NCBI GenBank assembly: GCA_013214025.1 | Contig: JABSRN010000003.1 | Location: 62,001 to 126,000 of the forward strand | Source of the DNA: Polyangiaceae bacterium | GTDB lineage: Bacteria > Myxococcota_A > Polyangia > Polyangiales > Polyangiaceae | Reading direction: 5' to 3' | Length of the DNA: 64,000 bases | Shown: piece by piece, positions 53,788 through 62,312 of the stretch | Layout: every line of letters begins with the position of its first letter | Position numbering within the stretch: the stretch's first letter is position 1 | Position numbers and translations under genes: made by a program | The notes under the pieces: generated by a model | Database searches by the model: none | Told to the model about the DNA's origin: nothing | Seen by the model: only the letters and a program-made list of their open reading frames with translations

Positions 53788-53985
53788 GTGAACAAGGCGA
53801 CCGCCGAGTTTTCTAAGGCCGCCAACGTGTCCGGGTCCCCGGATGCTCGCGCGTTGGTGGAAGCCGATCTGATTGGCGCAACAGCCGCCCGCCTGCTGGC
53901 TCAAACGGAGTTGGCGGCCGCGCTGAAGCCGGTAGACGAGGCGACCGACGAGCTGTTGAAATTGGGCCGTGACTCCGACGAGTGA
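53788..53985 (+). CDS. small helical protein of unknown function
   Basis: 65 aa from a GTG at 53788 (a TTG at 53770 would add six). Ala/Leu-rich helical sequence (VNKATAEFSKAANVSG, ALVEADLIGATAARLLAQTE, VDEATDELLKLGRD). Pattern resembles short Ala-rich proteins with DEATDELL ends common in this lineage, but no family can be named. Coding status moderately supported; the opposite-strand open frame reads like a shadow. Confidence 0.45.
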   Translation: MNKATAEFSKAANVSGSPDARALVEADLIGATAARLLAQTELAAALKPVDEATDELLKLGRDSDE

Positions 53986-54050
53986 GGCTCCGGCTCCCGC
54001 CGCGCGCTTTGGCTGGCAGTGGGGTGGACTCGGAGTAGCAGCCGGGGGCT

Positions 54051-54075
54051 CAGTTACGCGTAACTGGTCTGACCA
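54051..54075. promoter_or_regulatory. double palindrome upstream of the KAS III gene, operator candidate
   Basis: CAGTTACGCGTAACTG (54051-54066) is a perfect 16-bp palindrome and runs directly into CTGGTC-T-GACCAG (54063-54075), a 13-bp inverted repeat. It lies 157 bp before the KAS III start. Shape fits a dimeric repressor (TetR/FadR/LuxR-like) operator. Confidence 0.5.
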
Positions 54076-54231
54076 GCGGGATCGTGGCCCAGACACTTTC
54101 GCCAGTCCGCAGGCATTTTGCCCCTCTAGAGGGCATATTTTTGGGCCCCACGGCCGAAGTCGTACCGAAGCCGTACTTGAGGTGTGACGAATGGCCTCAA
54201 GTTGGCTAGGTAGAGTCAACCTTCGAGAAAA

Positions 54232-55287
54232 ATGGCTGGTTTTCGCATAATTGGATCGGGTCGGTATCTGCCCGGAGAGCCGTACACCAACGACATGCTC
54301 TCTCGTGTTTTGGATACGAGCGATGAGTGGATCTACAAACGCACGGGCATCCGTCAGCGGCACTATTGTCCGGAGGGGCAGGGCCCGTCGGACCTAGCCG
54401 TGCCGGCTGCCCGCAACGCCATCGAAGACGCAGGCATCGAGCCATCCAGCATCGATTTCATTCTCTTTAACACGATGACGCCGGACTACCTGCTGCCGGG
54501 TTCCGGCGCGGAGTTCGCGGCGAAGCTGGGTATCCCCGGTGTGCCGGCTCTCGACATGCGCCAGCAGTGCGCGGCCTTCGTCTATAGCTTTCAGATCGCC
54601 AGCGCCATGCTGACGTCGGGAGCAGCCAAGCGGATCTTGATCGTGGGTTCCGAAGCCCACGCTGGTTACATGCCTTGGCACGAGTGGGATGTGTTGGACG
54701 GCAAGACCGACAAGCCCCAGAGCCAGGAAGATCGCGAACGGGCCACACGCCATAGAGGCTTTTGCATCATCTTCGGCGACGGAGCTGGCGCCTTACTGCT
54801 GGAAGCCACCAGCGAGGGCGACGCGGGATTGTTGTCGGCTGAACTTCATTCCGATGGCAGTCAGATCGAACAGTTACGAATTCCCGCGGGATTCAAGGAA
54901 CGCCCCTTCATCAACCAAAAGGTCGTCGATGAAGAGCGTATGTTTCTGTTCATGAACGGCAAAGAGGTTTTCAAGCACGCCATCAGCAAGGTGCCCCAAG
55001 CGGTGAGAGCCGCTTGCAAAAAGGCCTCCGTCAGCTTGGACGACATCGACTGGTTCGTGGCTCATCAAGCCAACGACCGCATCAACATTGCCATCCGTGA
55101 GCGCATGAAGCTCGCTCCCGCCAAGGTGCCGTCAAACATCAAGAATTACGGCAATACTTCCGGCGGCACCATTCCGATCCTGATGGACGAAATGCGCCGA
55201 GACGGCCGGATGAAAGCCGGCCAGTTGATCTGCGTTTTTGCTCTAGGTGCCGGAATGCACTGGGGCGCCGTCATCATCCGTCTCTGA
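54232..55287 (+). CDS. 3-oxoacyl-ACP synthase III-like (KAS III/FabH family)
   Basis: 351 aa. Thiolase-fold condensing enzyme with catalytic Cys113 (DMRQQCAAFVYS), His278 (FVAHQAND) and Asn308 (NYGNTSGGTIP), the complete KAS III triad. N-terminal GRYLPGEPYTN and GAGALLLEA are family-typical. A loop near 155-175 (DGKTDKPQSQEDRERATRHR) is longer than in FabH, so a variant with different acyl donor, as in secondary metabolism or hydrocarbon synthesis, cannot be ruled out. ATG at 54232 follows GAGAAAA. Confidence 0.9.
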   Translation: MAGFRIIGSGRYLPGEPYTNDMLSRVLDTSDEWIYKRTGIRQRHYCPEGQGPSDLAVPAARNAIEDAGIEPSSIDFILFNTMTPDYLLPGSGAEFAAKLGIPGVPALDMRQQCAAFVYSFQIASAMLTSGAAKRILIVGSEAHAGYMPWHEWDVLDGKTDKPQSQEDRERATRHRGFCIIFGDGAGALLLEATSEGDAGLLSAELHSDGSQIEQLRIPAGFKERPFINQKVVDEERMFLFMNGKEVFKHAISKVPQAVRAACKKASVSLDDIDWFVAHQANDRINIAIRERMKLAPAKVPSNIKNYGNTSGGTIPILMDEMRRDGRMKAGQLICVFALGAGMHWGAVIIRL

Positions 55288-55501
55288 GCGTGAGCTGGCT
55301 GTAGAGCGCCGGGCGATGCCGGGCGTCTATTTCTCGTGTGGACGCCGGACCGACAGGGGCCTGAGGCTCCGGTGTTGTTCGGCCGAGGCTCGCTCTTGCG
55401 CAGAACCGCGGAGATTGGACCCTGTTGTTACTTGCGCGTGATACTATTTGTATGCCGCAAGATGTTGATATCACTGCGAATGGCCAGATTTCGCGACACG
55501 T

Positions 55502-55552
55502 TGTGACACAATCTCATGACCATAGGCAACACGGCGTGATACATGTGACACA
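55502..55552. repeat. duplicated TGTGACACA motif upstream of the UbiB-like gene
   Basis: TGTGACACA at 55502-55510 and again at 55544-55552, 42 bp apart (about four helix turns). Each is itself near-palindromic (TGTG-A-CACA). A related TGACACAATTGTGAC stands at 57371-57385 ahead of the desaturase. Confidence 0.4.
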
Positions 55553-55575
55553 TAAATCTCCCACCAAGGAACCCG

Positions 55576-57237
55576 ATGGATCCCATGCAGTCAGCCAGCC
55601 CCGACCCCACCCAAGCCCAGATGCCGCCCCCGGGGCCTCCCCCATTTTCCGAGGGCGAAACGGCTAGCAGAAAGCAGCCACCGCTCATCGTCGGCATGCT
55701 CCGGGACGGCGCCAGTGGCGGGCAGCGAGCTCAGTTCACCGCGGTCCTCGCCTTCATCGACGCTATTCTTCGGGGGGTCGAGCAAACGGCGTGGGCCTTC
55801 CGAGATGTTGCCGATAGCGCTGTCGACGTTTGGGACTCTGCCCAGACGGATTGGCAACGACTGAGCGATAGCGTGTCGACAACTGCTGGGAAGCTGGCAC
55901 CGATGCCGGCACGACTGGCGCGACTCACGAGCGCGGGCTGGACGCTGACGAAGATCGCTTCGAGCTATCGACTCTACCCGACGCGGGCAGCGTTCCTTCC
56001 TCGCAAAGTGGGCAAGCGCTTGTTGGAATCCATCCACCGGAAAAACGCCAAGCGATTCTTGGACACTGCCATCTCGGAGGGTGGGGGCTTTCTGAAGCTG
56101 GGTCAGTTGATCTCTTCGCGACCGGACATGATGCCCGCCATCTGGGTAGACGAGCTGTCCTCTCTGCAGGATGCAGTGCCTACGGAGGAGTTCGAACCCC
56201 TAAAAGCGATCATCGAAGAGGATCTAGGCGCCTCGCTTGAGGAGCTGTTCTTGAGCTTCGATGAAGAACCGTTGGCAGCCGCGAGCATCGGCCAGGTGCA
56301 CCGAGCGGTCACTCTTGCGGGCTTGCCCGTCGCGGTGAAAATCCAGCGCCCGAATATTCGCGCAGCCTTCGAGATCGATCTCGATCTGTTCGAGATATTC
56401 ATCGACAGCATGAAATCGATGTTTCCGCCCACGGACTACGACACCATCATGCGGGAATCACGCGCGATGATCTTAGCCGAGCTCGACTACGAAGCGGAGG
56501 CCGGGCATCTCGGTCGCGCTTCGCGATTCTTCGAAGGCTTGGAGGGGATCTCTTCGCCGCGGCCCGTGGTCGCGCTCTGTGGGCCCCGCGTGATGACAGC
56601 CGAGTTCGTCGAGGGACGTAACATCAGCGTGGTGCTGGACGAGTTGGCCTTGGGGCGGGAAGCGGGAGACCCAGCGACGGAAGCTCGGCTGTCGTTGATT
56701 CTCAATCGTCTATTTGAGGGCTACGTAAAACAAATTCTAGATGCGGGATTGTTCCAGGCAGATCCCCATCCCGGGAACTTGCTCGTTACGGACGACGATG
56801 AGCTGGTGGTGCTGGACTTCGGTTGCACCAAGACCATCACTCGGGAGACTAGTGATCTGTACTTGAAGTTGGTGCAGCTTATGGTGTTGGGTGACGTGGA
56901 CGGCATGACGGCGGCGTTGGGGAAACTCGGATTCAAGACCGCCAGCGGCGATACCAAAAGTCTTCGAGGACTATCCGAGCGATTGGTAAAAAAGCTCAGC
57001 GAGCTAGCGACCCCGGGCAAGGGCCGCGCCATGCCCACCAGCATCGAGGACATGCTGAACGAAGCGGCGGACATCCTTGAGGAGATCAGCGAGGATCCGG
57101 TGACGAGTCTGCCGGATGAGTTCATCATGCTCGGTCGTGTGATGGGCACTTTGGGAGGGCTGTTCGCGCACTACAAACCGGAGATCGACTACTCTGCGGT
57201 TCTGATGCCTATTTTGGGGCGGGCGATGGCCAACTGA
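55576..57237 (+). CDS. ABC1/UbiB-AarF family atypical kinase
   Basis: 553 aa. Pro-rich N-terminus (1-35) and hydrophobic or amphipathic region, then the ABC1 domain: KxGQ-type GGGFLKLGQLISSRPD, AAASIGQVHRA, VAVKIQRP, DPHPGNLLV and VLDFGCT. The family regulates quinone or lipid metabolism by ATP binding. ATG at 55576 has AAGGA upstream. Flanked by KAS III and a desaturase, pointing to a lipid or isoprenoid role. Soluble or peripheral; no clear C-terminal membrane helices. Confidence 0.9.
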   Translation: MDPMQSASPDPTQAQMPPPGPPPFSEGETASRKQPPLIVGMLRDGASGGQRAQFTAVLAFIDAILRGVEQTAWAFRDVADSAVDVWDSAQTDWQRLSDSVSTTAGKLAPMPARLARLTSAGWTLTKIASSYRLYPTRAAFLPRKVGKRLLESIHRKNAKRFLDTAISEGGGFLKLGQLISSRPDMMPAIWVDELSSLQDAVPTEEFEPLKAIIEEDLGASLEELFLSFDEEPLAAASIGQVHRAVTLAGLPVAVKIQRPNIRAAFEIDLDLFEIFIDSMKSMFPPTDYDTIMRESRAMILAELDYEAEAGHLGRASRFFEGLEGISSPRPVVALCGPRVMTAEFVEGRNISVVLDELALGREAGDPATEARLSLILNRLFEGYVKQILDAGLFQADPHPGNLLVTDDDELVVLDFGCTKTITRETSDLYLKLVQLMVLGDVDGMTAALGKLGFKTASGDTKSLRGLSERLVKKLSELATPGKGRAMPTSIEDMLNEAADILEEISEDPVTSLPDEFIMLGRVMGTLGGLFAHYKPEIDYSAVLMPILGRAMAN

Positions 57238-57615
57238 TGGTGCTACTTGCCCGTACCGCGCGCGGCTCGTGCGAAGCTGTAGAAGGCGTTCCACGGCGGT
57301 ATGGGAGTCTCTCTCGACGCGCTGCAACATCGTGAAATAGCAGCACAATGCGGTGCGCCATGACGGCCCATGACACAATTGTGACTCCTGCCCCGGTCTT
57401 GTGACCAGCTTCTGGTGCAGAGTTGTAGGAAAGCTGCGCTACACAGAGTTTCTCTGTTAGAGCGCGACTAACAGCGATTGGTAGCTCGGTCCTTTGGGCC
57501 TCCAGCATTATCAGCTCCGCGCGAACTCGAACCCACCCTGTCATCTCCGACGCACTCTGTAATCTCCTACCCAAGCGATCTCGAACCCGGCGCTCGCGTC
57601 GATTAGGTACCCACC
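57238..57615. other. intergenic region before the desaturase, 378 bp
   Basis: No gene seen. Contains two dyads: CACAATTGTG at 57374-57383 and CTGTTAG-N7-CTAACAG at 57454-57474. These could be operators or leader structure for the desaturase gene. Confidence 0.45.
57454..57474. promoter_or_regulatory. 7-bp dyad upstream of the desaturase gene
   Basis: CTGTTAG and CTAACAG separated by 7 nt, a typical operator geometry; the bound factor is unknown. Confidence 0.35.
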
Positions 57616-58440
57616 GTGGCGATACAATCCTTTATTTTGGCAAACTGGCCGATCCTGGCCTTCTTCGCGGTGCACTGGCAGCTGTCGGTGTTTGTGCAGA
57701 CGTTCTTCCTGCATCGTTACGGCGCCCACCGCATGTTCACGATGAGCCACGGTTGGGAGCGTTTCTTCCACCTGCTGACTTATGTCTCTCAAGGTTCGGG
57801 ATACTTGTCGCCGCGGGGCTACGCGATTTTGCATCGCATGCATCACGCCTTTTCTGACACCGAAAAAGATCCGCACTCCCCGATTTTCCACACCAATGCC
57901 ATGGCGATGATGCTGAAGACGAAGCACATCTATGACGGCTTCGCCTACGGCAAAGTTCAGCCCGAGCCGCGTTTTGAGGGCGGATATCCCGAGTGGGACG
58001 CCCTAGATAAGCTGGGACAGAATTGGTTCGCCCGAATCGGTTGGGGAGCAGCCTACGTGCTCTTCTACATGGCCTTCGTGCAAGACATGTGGCTGTACGC
58101 CTTGTTGCCGGTCCACTTCATTATGGGTCCCGTTCACGGCGCTATCGTCAACTGGGGCGGCCACAAGTACGGCTACCGCAACTACGACGACGTCCCCGAT
58201 GTCTCGGTGAACTCACTGCCCTTCGATTTTCTCACAGGCGGTGAGCTCTTCCAGAACAACCACCACAAGTTCGGCGCTTCGGTGAACTTCGCCGCTCGGA
58301 AGTGGGAGCTCGATCCCACCTACCCGGTCATTCGCGTACTGGCCGCAGTCGGCATCATCACGCTGAAGAACGAACAAAAAATGCGTTACCCCGCGCCGGC
58401 TCAGGGAGCGAGCGAAGCCCCCACCGCCGCTGTCGCCTGA
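57616..58440 (+). CDS. acyl-CoA/lipid fatty acid desaturase
   Basis: 274 aa. Membrane diiron desaturase with three His boxes: HRYGAH near 33-38, HRMHH near 73-77 and NNHHKFG near 214. Hydrophobic helices surround them (ILANWPILAFFAVHWQLSVF, YALLPVHFIMGPVHGAIVNW). Introduces a double bond into acyl chains with O2. GTG at 57616 is the only start after an in-frame TAG at 57604-57606. Homologous to stearoyl-CoA-type delta-9 desaturases; regiospecificity not predicted. Confidence 0.93.
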   Translation: MAIQSFILANWPILAFFAVHWQLSVFVQTFFLHRYGAHRMFTMSHGWERFFHLLTYVSQGSGYLSPRGYAILHRMHHAFSDTEKDPHSPIFHTNAMAMMLKTKHIYDGFAYGKVQPEPRFEGGYPEWDALDKLGQNWFARIGWGAAYVLFYMAFVQDMWLYALLPVHFIMGPVHGAIVNWGGHKYGYRNYDDVPDVSVNSLPFDFLTGGELFQNNHHKFGASVNFAARKWELDPTYPVIRVLAAVGIITLKNEQKMRYPAPAQGASEAPTAAVA

Positions 58441-58741
58441 CTTCGGTCGGAGCGGTTCGGTAAGTTACATTCGGTAAGTTACATTCGGTAAGTTAGGCGG
58501 TATTTCCGTAGGCGTCTCTCGCCGGCTCCGAATTTGGGTTTGGGGCGTCGTCAGCACGTCGCCTCGGGCTCGGTTCCCCCCGCCCGTCCCGACGGCTGAG
58601 TTTTCGCTAGTCGTGGAAAAACCGGCCGCGGAGTCCTCGCGCAGCGTTCGGTTCGCCCCTTGCGCAGTGCTCGTTGAGTCCCGCCGGTGGTGTACGGCCT
58701 GGCCTTGATTCCCACTGGGATGCCGCCGTATAGATTCGGGT
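58441..58741. other. intergenic region with tandem repeats, 301 bp
   Basis: Opens with a 14-bp tandem repeat (58456-58495), then GC-rich sequence without any supported gene or clear promoter box. Confidence 0.45.
58456..58495. repeat. 14-bp tandem repeat after the desaturase gene
   Basis: TTCGGTAAGTTACA in two complete copies plus 12 bases of a third, starting 16 bp after the desaturase stop. Confidence 0.8.
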
Positions 58742-59617
58742 ATGCCCATCGATCCAAAAGTAGCCCTAGGCCAAATCGTCGATCCCACGGAAACCACCTG
58801 GGATAAACAAGCTCTCATCCTGTACGCCCTCGGTCTGGGTGTCGGAGTCGGACAGAGCCAAGTCGATCAGAAGCGGGTACTTCAGTACACCTACGAGAAA
58901 GATCTCAAGGCCATGCCGACCTACGCGGTGTGCCCGGTTTACTCGTCGTTGATGAATATTTTCAACATCGAGGGCATGAGTTTTAACCCGATGATGTTGC
59001 TTCACGGTGAGCAATGCACCGAGATCGTGAAGGGGCCGCTCCCCCTCGAAGCCACGGTGATCACTGAAGGCAAGGTCACCGGCGTCTACGACAAGGGCAA
59101 GGCCGCCATCGTGACGATGGACTTTATCAGCAAGGACAAAGAATCCGGAGACGTGCTCATCAAGAATACCTTTACGGCATTCATTCGTGGAGAGGGTGGC
59201 TTTGGCGGTGACGCGAAGGCGCCGGCTCCGGGCAACGAAGCGCCGGACCGCGCCCCCGATGAAGTGATCGAATACGGGACAACGACTTCCCAGGCGCTGC
59301 TTTTCCGCCTTAGTGGCGATCCCAACCCGCTGCATTGTGATCCGGATATGGCCAAGATGGCGGGCTTCGACATCCCCATCCTTCACGGGCTTTGCACCTA
59401 CGGCAATGTCGGGCGTGGCGTCATCGAAGCCTACGCGGATAACGATCCGGAGCGCTTCAAGAGCATCCGCTGCCGCTTCAGCAAACCCGTGTTCCCCGGG
59501 GAAACCGTCGTGGTGGAGATGTGGAAAGAGAGCGACACGAAGATCATTTGCCAGGCGAAAGCTAAAGAGCGCGATGTGTTGGTGATGAGCAACGGTTGCG
59601 TCGAGCTGTTGGGCTGA
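58742..59617 (+). CDS. MaoC-like enoyl-CoA hydratase
   Basis: 291 aa, double hotdog of the peroxisomal MFE-2/PhaJ type. N-terminal half lacks catalytic residues (about 1-150). C-terminal half contains the hydratase-2 signature LSGDPNPLHCDPDMAKMAGF followed by PILHGLCTYG (Asp and His of the active site). Catalyses (R)-specific hydration of 2-enoyl-CoA. Its place beside KAS III and desaturase genes fits fatty-acid metabolism. ATG at 58742. Confidence 0.92.
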   Translation: MPIDPKVALGQIVDPTETTWDKQALILYALGLGVGVGQSQVDQKRVLQYTYEKDLKAMPTYAVCPVYSSLMNIFNIEGMSFNPMMLLHGEQCTEIVKGPLPLEATVITEGKVTGVYDKGKAAIVTMDFISKDKESGDVLIKNTFTAFIRGEGGFGGDAKAPAPGNEAPDRAPDEVIEYGTTTSQALLFRLSGDPNPLHCDPDMAKMAGFDIPILHGLCTYGNVGRGVIEAYADNDPERFKSIRCRFSKPVFPGETVVVEMWKESDTKIICQAKAKERDVLVMSNGCVELLG

Positions 59618-59669
59618 GCTGTCCTAGGCGCAGACCACTTTACCGACTACTCAATGCACAGAGCTACGG

Positions 59670-59694
59670 GAGGCGCTCCATCCGGTGGCGCCTC
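59670..59694. terminator. terminator candidate between MaoC-like and msrB genes
   Basis: GAGGCGC (59670-59676) and GCGCCTC (59688-59694) form a 7-bp stem with an 11-nt loop, followed by TGTTAACTT. Convergent genes on both sides. Confidence 0.5.
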
Positions 59695-59749
59695 TGTTAA
59701 CTTGCGGGGCAGGAAGCCGCTGTCCGCTGCCATGTCTCGTCGGGGGCGT

Positions 59750-60142
59750 CTATTCCTTGTCGAGATCCAACGATGCTGAGTTGATGCAGTAGCGCAGGCC
59801 GGTCGGCGCGGGACCGTCCTCGAACACGTGTCCCAGGTGGCTGCCGCATTTTTTGCACATGACCTCGGTTCGAACCACGCCGAAGGAGCTGTCCTTTTCC
59901 TCCTCGATGACGTGGCCGTCCACAGGGGAGTTGTAGCTAGGCCAGCCGGAGCCAGAATCGTATTTGGCCGCGGAATGAAATAAGCCTTCCCCGCAGGCCA
60001 CACATCGATAGGTACCGGGGTCCTTGCAGTCGGCGTATTTACCGGTGAAGGCCGGTTCGGTGCCCTTTTTGCGGCAGATAGCGAACTGTTCGGCGGTCAG
60101 CTGCTCTTTCCATTCGGCGTCGGTTTTTGTGATTTTCGGCAT
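59750..60142 (-). CDS. msrB: peptide-methionine (R)-S-oxide reductase
   Basis: 130 aa. Catalytic Cys119 in RYCINSASL, zinc-binding CxxC pairs at 47/50 and 96/99, and the SGWPSYNSP substrate segment. Reduces methionine-R-sulfoxide in proteins. No signal peptide, so cytosolic. Complete and typical. Confidence 0.96.
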   Translation of the reverse strand: MPKITKTDAEWKEQLTAEQFAICRKKGTEPAFTGKYADCKDPGTYRCVACGEGLFHSAAKYDSGSGWPSYNSPVDGHVIEEEKDSSFGVVRTEVMCKKCGSHLGHVFEDGPAPTGLRYCINSASLDLDKE

Positions 60143-60251
60143 GGGCCCATGACAATAGTGCAGTTGGTCCCTTTGGGGAGTCCCCTAAAAAGCGAACTCT
60201 GATGTCGACAACGGGCCGGGTCAGCCTATGTTTGCCCGGTCCGGAACCGCT

Positions 60252-61571
60252 ATGTCTTCGACCTCTTCAAAAAACTCAAGCCGAGCCGCAGCCCCCCGGG
60301 CTGCGGCCGCCGTCGAATCCCTGAAGGCCGATCTCAAGAGCTCCCAACAGCGCCGTTGGGTAACGCCGCTCGCGATCGTGCTGCTGCTGGGCGGAGGTGG
60401 CTTGGGTTTCGCCAAGTATCGGGCCGCCAACGCACCGGCGGAAAAATCCGCGTACATCACGCAGTCGGTGGAACGTCGAGACATTCTCGAGCTTGTGCAG
60501 TCCACGGGCAAGATTCGCCCGCTACGGGAAGTGCAAATCGGGGCTCAAGTTTCCGGTCGCGTCGTGGAGGTAAATGTGGATTTTAATTCCGAGGTCAAGA
60601 AGGGTGATCTCCTTGCGAAGATCGATCCGACACTGTTGGGCGCCCAGGTACATCAGACGACAGCTCAGATCGACGCGGCCCGCGCCGCCATTGAGCGCGC
60701 GAAGGCCAACGTTGCTGTCAACAAGACGCAGTTCGAGCGACTCCGAAAACTAGGCGCAGAGAATTTGGCGAGTCAGGCCGATATCGACACCGCCGAGGCG
60801 CGGGTGAGCGTGACCACTGCGGAGCTAGCGAGCGCCCGAGCGCAGCTAAAACAGCTGACAGCCCAGTTGTCGCAGGCGCGAACGACCTTGGACTACACGG
60901 TGATACGATCCCCCATCGATGGCGTCGTGATCGCCCGGTCGGTCGATCCCGGTCAGACTGTCGCGGCTAGTTTTTCCGCACCCGTGTTATTCGTAATCGC
61001 CGAAGACTTGTCCAAGATGCAGGTGCTCGCCGGCATCGACGAGGCGGATGTCGGAAAACTAAAGGAAGGCATGCCCGCGGAGATCGTCGTGGACGCCTTC
61101 CCGGGTGAAAAATTCACCGGCACCGTCACGCAGATCCGTTACAGCCCGACTGAGCTTCAGGGGGTTGTCACCTACGCGGCTGTGGTGGACGTGGCGAACC
61201 CAGATCTCAAGCTCCGTCCGGGCATGACGGCGACCGCCAGCATCGTCACTCGAAAAGCGGAGAAAGCCTTGGCCGTGCCCAACGCGGCTCTGCGTTTCAA
61301 GCCCAATACGAAGTCTAAGGAATCGACTGGCAAAGCCAAAGCCCCGGTGCCCCTCAGCTTCGGCCAAGGACGCCTCTACACAGTGGTGGCGACCGATCTA
61401 GGCTCCGACGAAGAGGGCGCCAAAGAGAGAGCTGAAGCGCGCATTACGCCGACGGGAATCACCGACGGTATGTGGACCGAGTTGCGCGGGGACAACGTGA
61501 GCGAGGGGCTCTCGGTGATTACCAGTCAGCGTGATTCAAAGAGGCGTAAGAAGATTCTGGGCGTCTTCTAA
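60252..61571 (+). CDS. MacA-like periplasmic adaptor (HlyD family)
   Basis: 439 aa from the ATG at 60252 (60228 also possible). Short cytoplasmic tail, one membrane helix (about 36-55, WVTPLAIVLLLGGGGLGFA), biotinyl-lipoyl-like hairpin (IGAQVSGRVVEVNVDFNSEVKKGDLLAKIDP), long helical coiled region with repeated Ala/Thr (EARVSVTTAELASARAQL), and beta-barrel (FTGTVTQIRYSP). Bridges an inner-membrane MacB-type exporter to an outer-membrane channel. Upstream of the ATPase gene by 9 bp. Confidence 0.92.
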   Translation: MSSTSSKNSSRAAAPRAAAAVESLKADLKSSQQRRWVTPLAIVLLLGGGGLGFAKYRAANAPAEKSAYITQSVERRDILELVQSTGKIRPLREVQIGAQVSGRVVEVNVDFNSEVKKGDLLAKIDPTLLGAQVHQTTAQIDAARAAIERAKANVAVNKTQFERLRKLGAENLASQADIDTAEARVSVTTAELASARAQLKQLTAQLSQARTTLDYTVIRSPIDGVVIARSVDPGQTVAASFSAPVLFVIAEDLSKMQVLAGIDEADVGKLKEGMPAEIVVDAFPGEKFTGTVTQIRYSPTELQGVVTYAAVVDVANPDLKLRPGMTATASIVTRKAEKALAVPNAALRFKPNTKSKESTGKAKAPVPLSFGQGRLYTVVATDLGSDEEGAKERAEARITPTGITDGMWTELRGDNVSEGLSVITSQRDSKRRKKILGVF

Positions 61572-61580
61572 GCGGGGTTC

Positions 61581-62312
61581 GTGACCGACTCGATTATTTC
61601 TCTGAGTGGCGTGCACAAGGACTACGTCAGTGGTCCGGAGCTCGTGCACGCTCTGATTGACGTGAATCTGGAGATCGCTCAGGGGGAGTCGGTGGCAATC
61701 ATCGGCCAAAGTGGCTCCGGGAAGAGCACGCTGATGAACATCCTGGGTTGTTTGGACCGCCCCACGGCCGGCGTTTACAAACTCGGTGGCATCGATGTCA
61801 CGGAAAGTTCAGCGGATGAGCGAGCCCTCGTCCGCAACCGACTGATCGGCTTTGTATTCCAGGGGTTCAACTTGTTGCCCCGCACTAGCGCGTTGGAGAA
61901 CGTCGAGTTACCGCTGGTGTATCGCGGGGTCTCCCGGCGACGTCGACGGGAGTTGGCCGCCGCCGCTCTCGAGAAGGTGGGGCTCGCAGACCGTGCCGGT
62001 CACAATCCGAGTCAGTTGTCGGGGGGCCAGCAGCAGCGGGTCGCCATCGCGCGCGCCCTGGTGACAGAGTCGCCGGTGTTGTTGGCGGATGAGCCGACGG
62101 GCAATCTCGATTCGCGCACCAGCCTCGAAGTGTTGGCGTTGTTGCAGACGCTGGTTGCCGATCAGGGTATTTCCCTCGTGTTGGTGACGCACGAAGACCA
62201 AATTGCCAGATGTGCTTCCCGGATCTTGACGGTGAGCGACGGCCGAGTGCAGCGGGATGAACCCAACCCAGAGATACTGGACGCGGCAGAGCTCCGGGCG
62301 GAGATGGGGTGA
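61581..62312 (+). CDS. MacB-type ABC transporter ATPase
   Basis: 243 aa. Walker [10 protein letters not shown], signature [15 protein letters not shown], Walker [13 protein letters not shown] and H-loop THED. A LolD/MacB-type nucleotide-binding domain as a separate protein, not fused to the permease as in E. coli MacB. GTG start at 61581; stop overlaps the following GTG start (GTGA). Confidence 0.93.
   Translation: MTDSIISLSGVHKDYVSGPELVHALIDVNLEIAQGESVAIIGQSGSGKSTLMNILGCLDRPTAGVYKLGGIDVTESSADERALVRNRLIGFVFQGFNLLPRTSALENVELPLVYRGVSRRRRRELAAAALEKVGLADRAGHNPSQLSGGQQQRVAIARALVTESPVLLADEPTGNLDSRTSLEVLALLQTLVADQGISLVLVTHEDQIARCASRILTVSDGRVQRDEPNPEILDAAELRAEMG

Noticed and set aside
53761-54363. 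200-aa minus-strand frame opposite the small helical gene and KAS III start
   Set aside because: Overlaps the KAS III N-terminus antisense and crosses the palindromic operator region; no family features.
59871-59886. GGTTCGAACC, a tRNA T-arm-like sequence
   Set aside because: Lies inside msrB coding sequence; no acceptor or anticodon arms around it.
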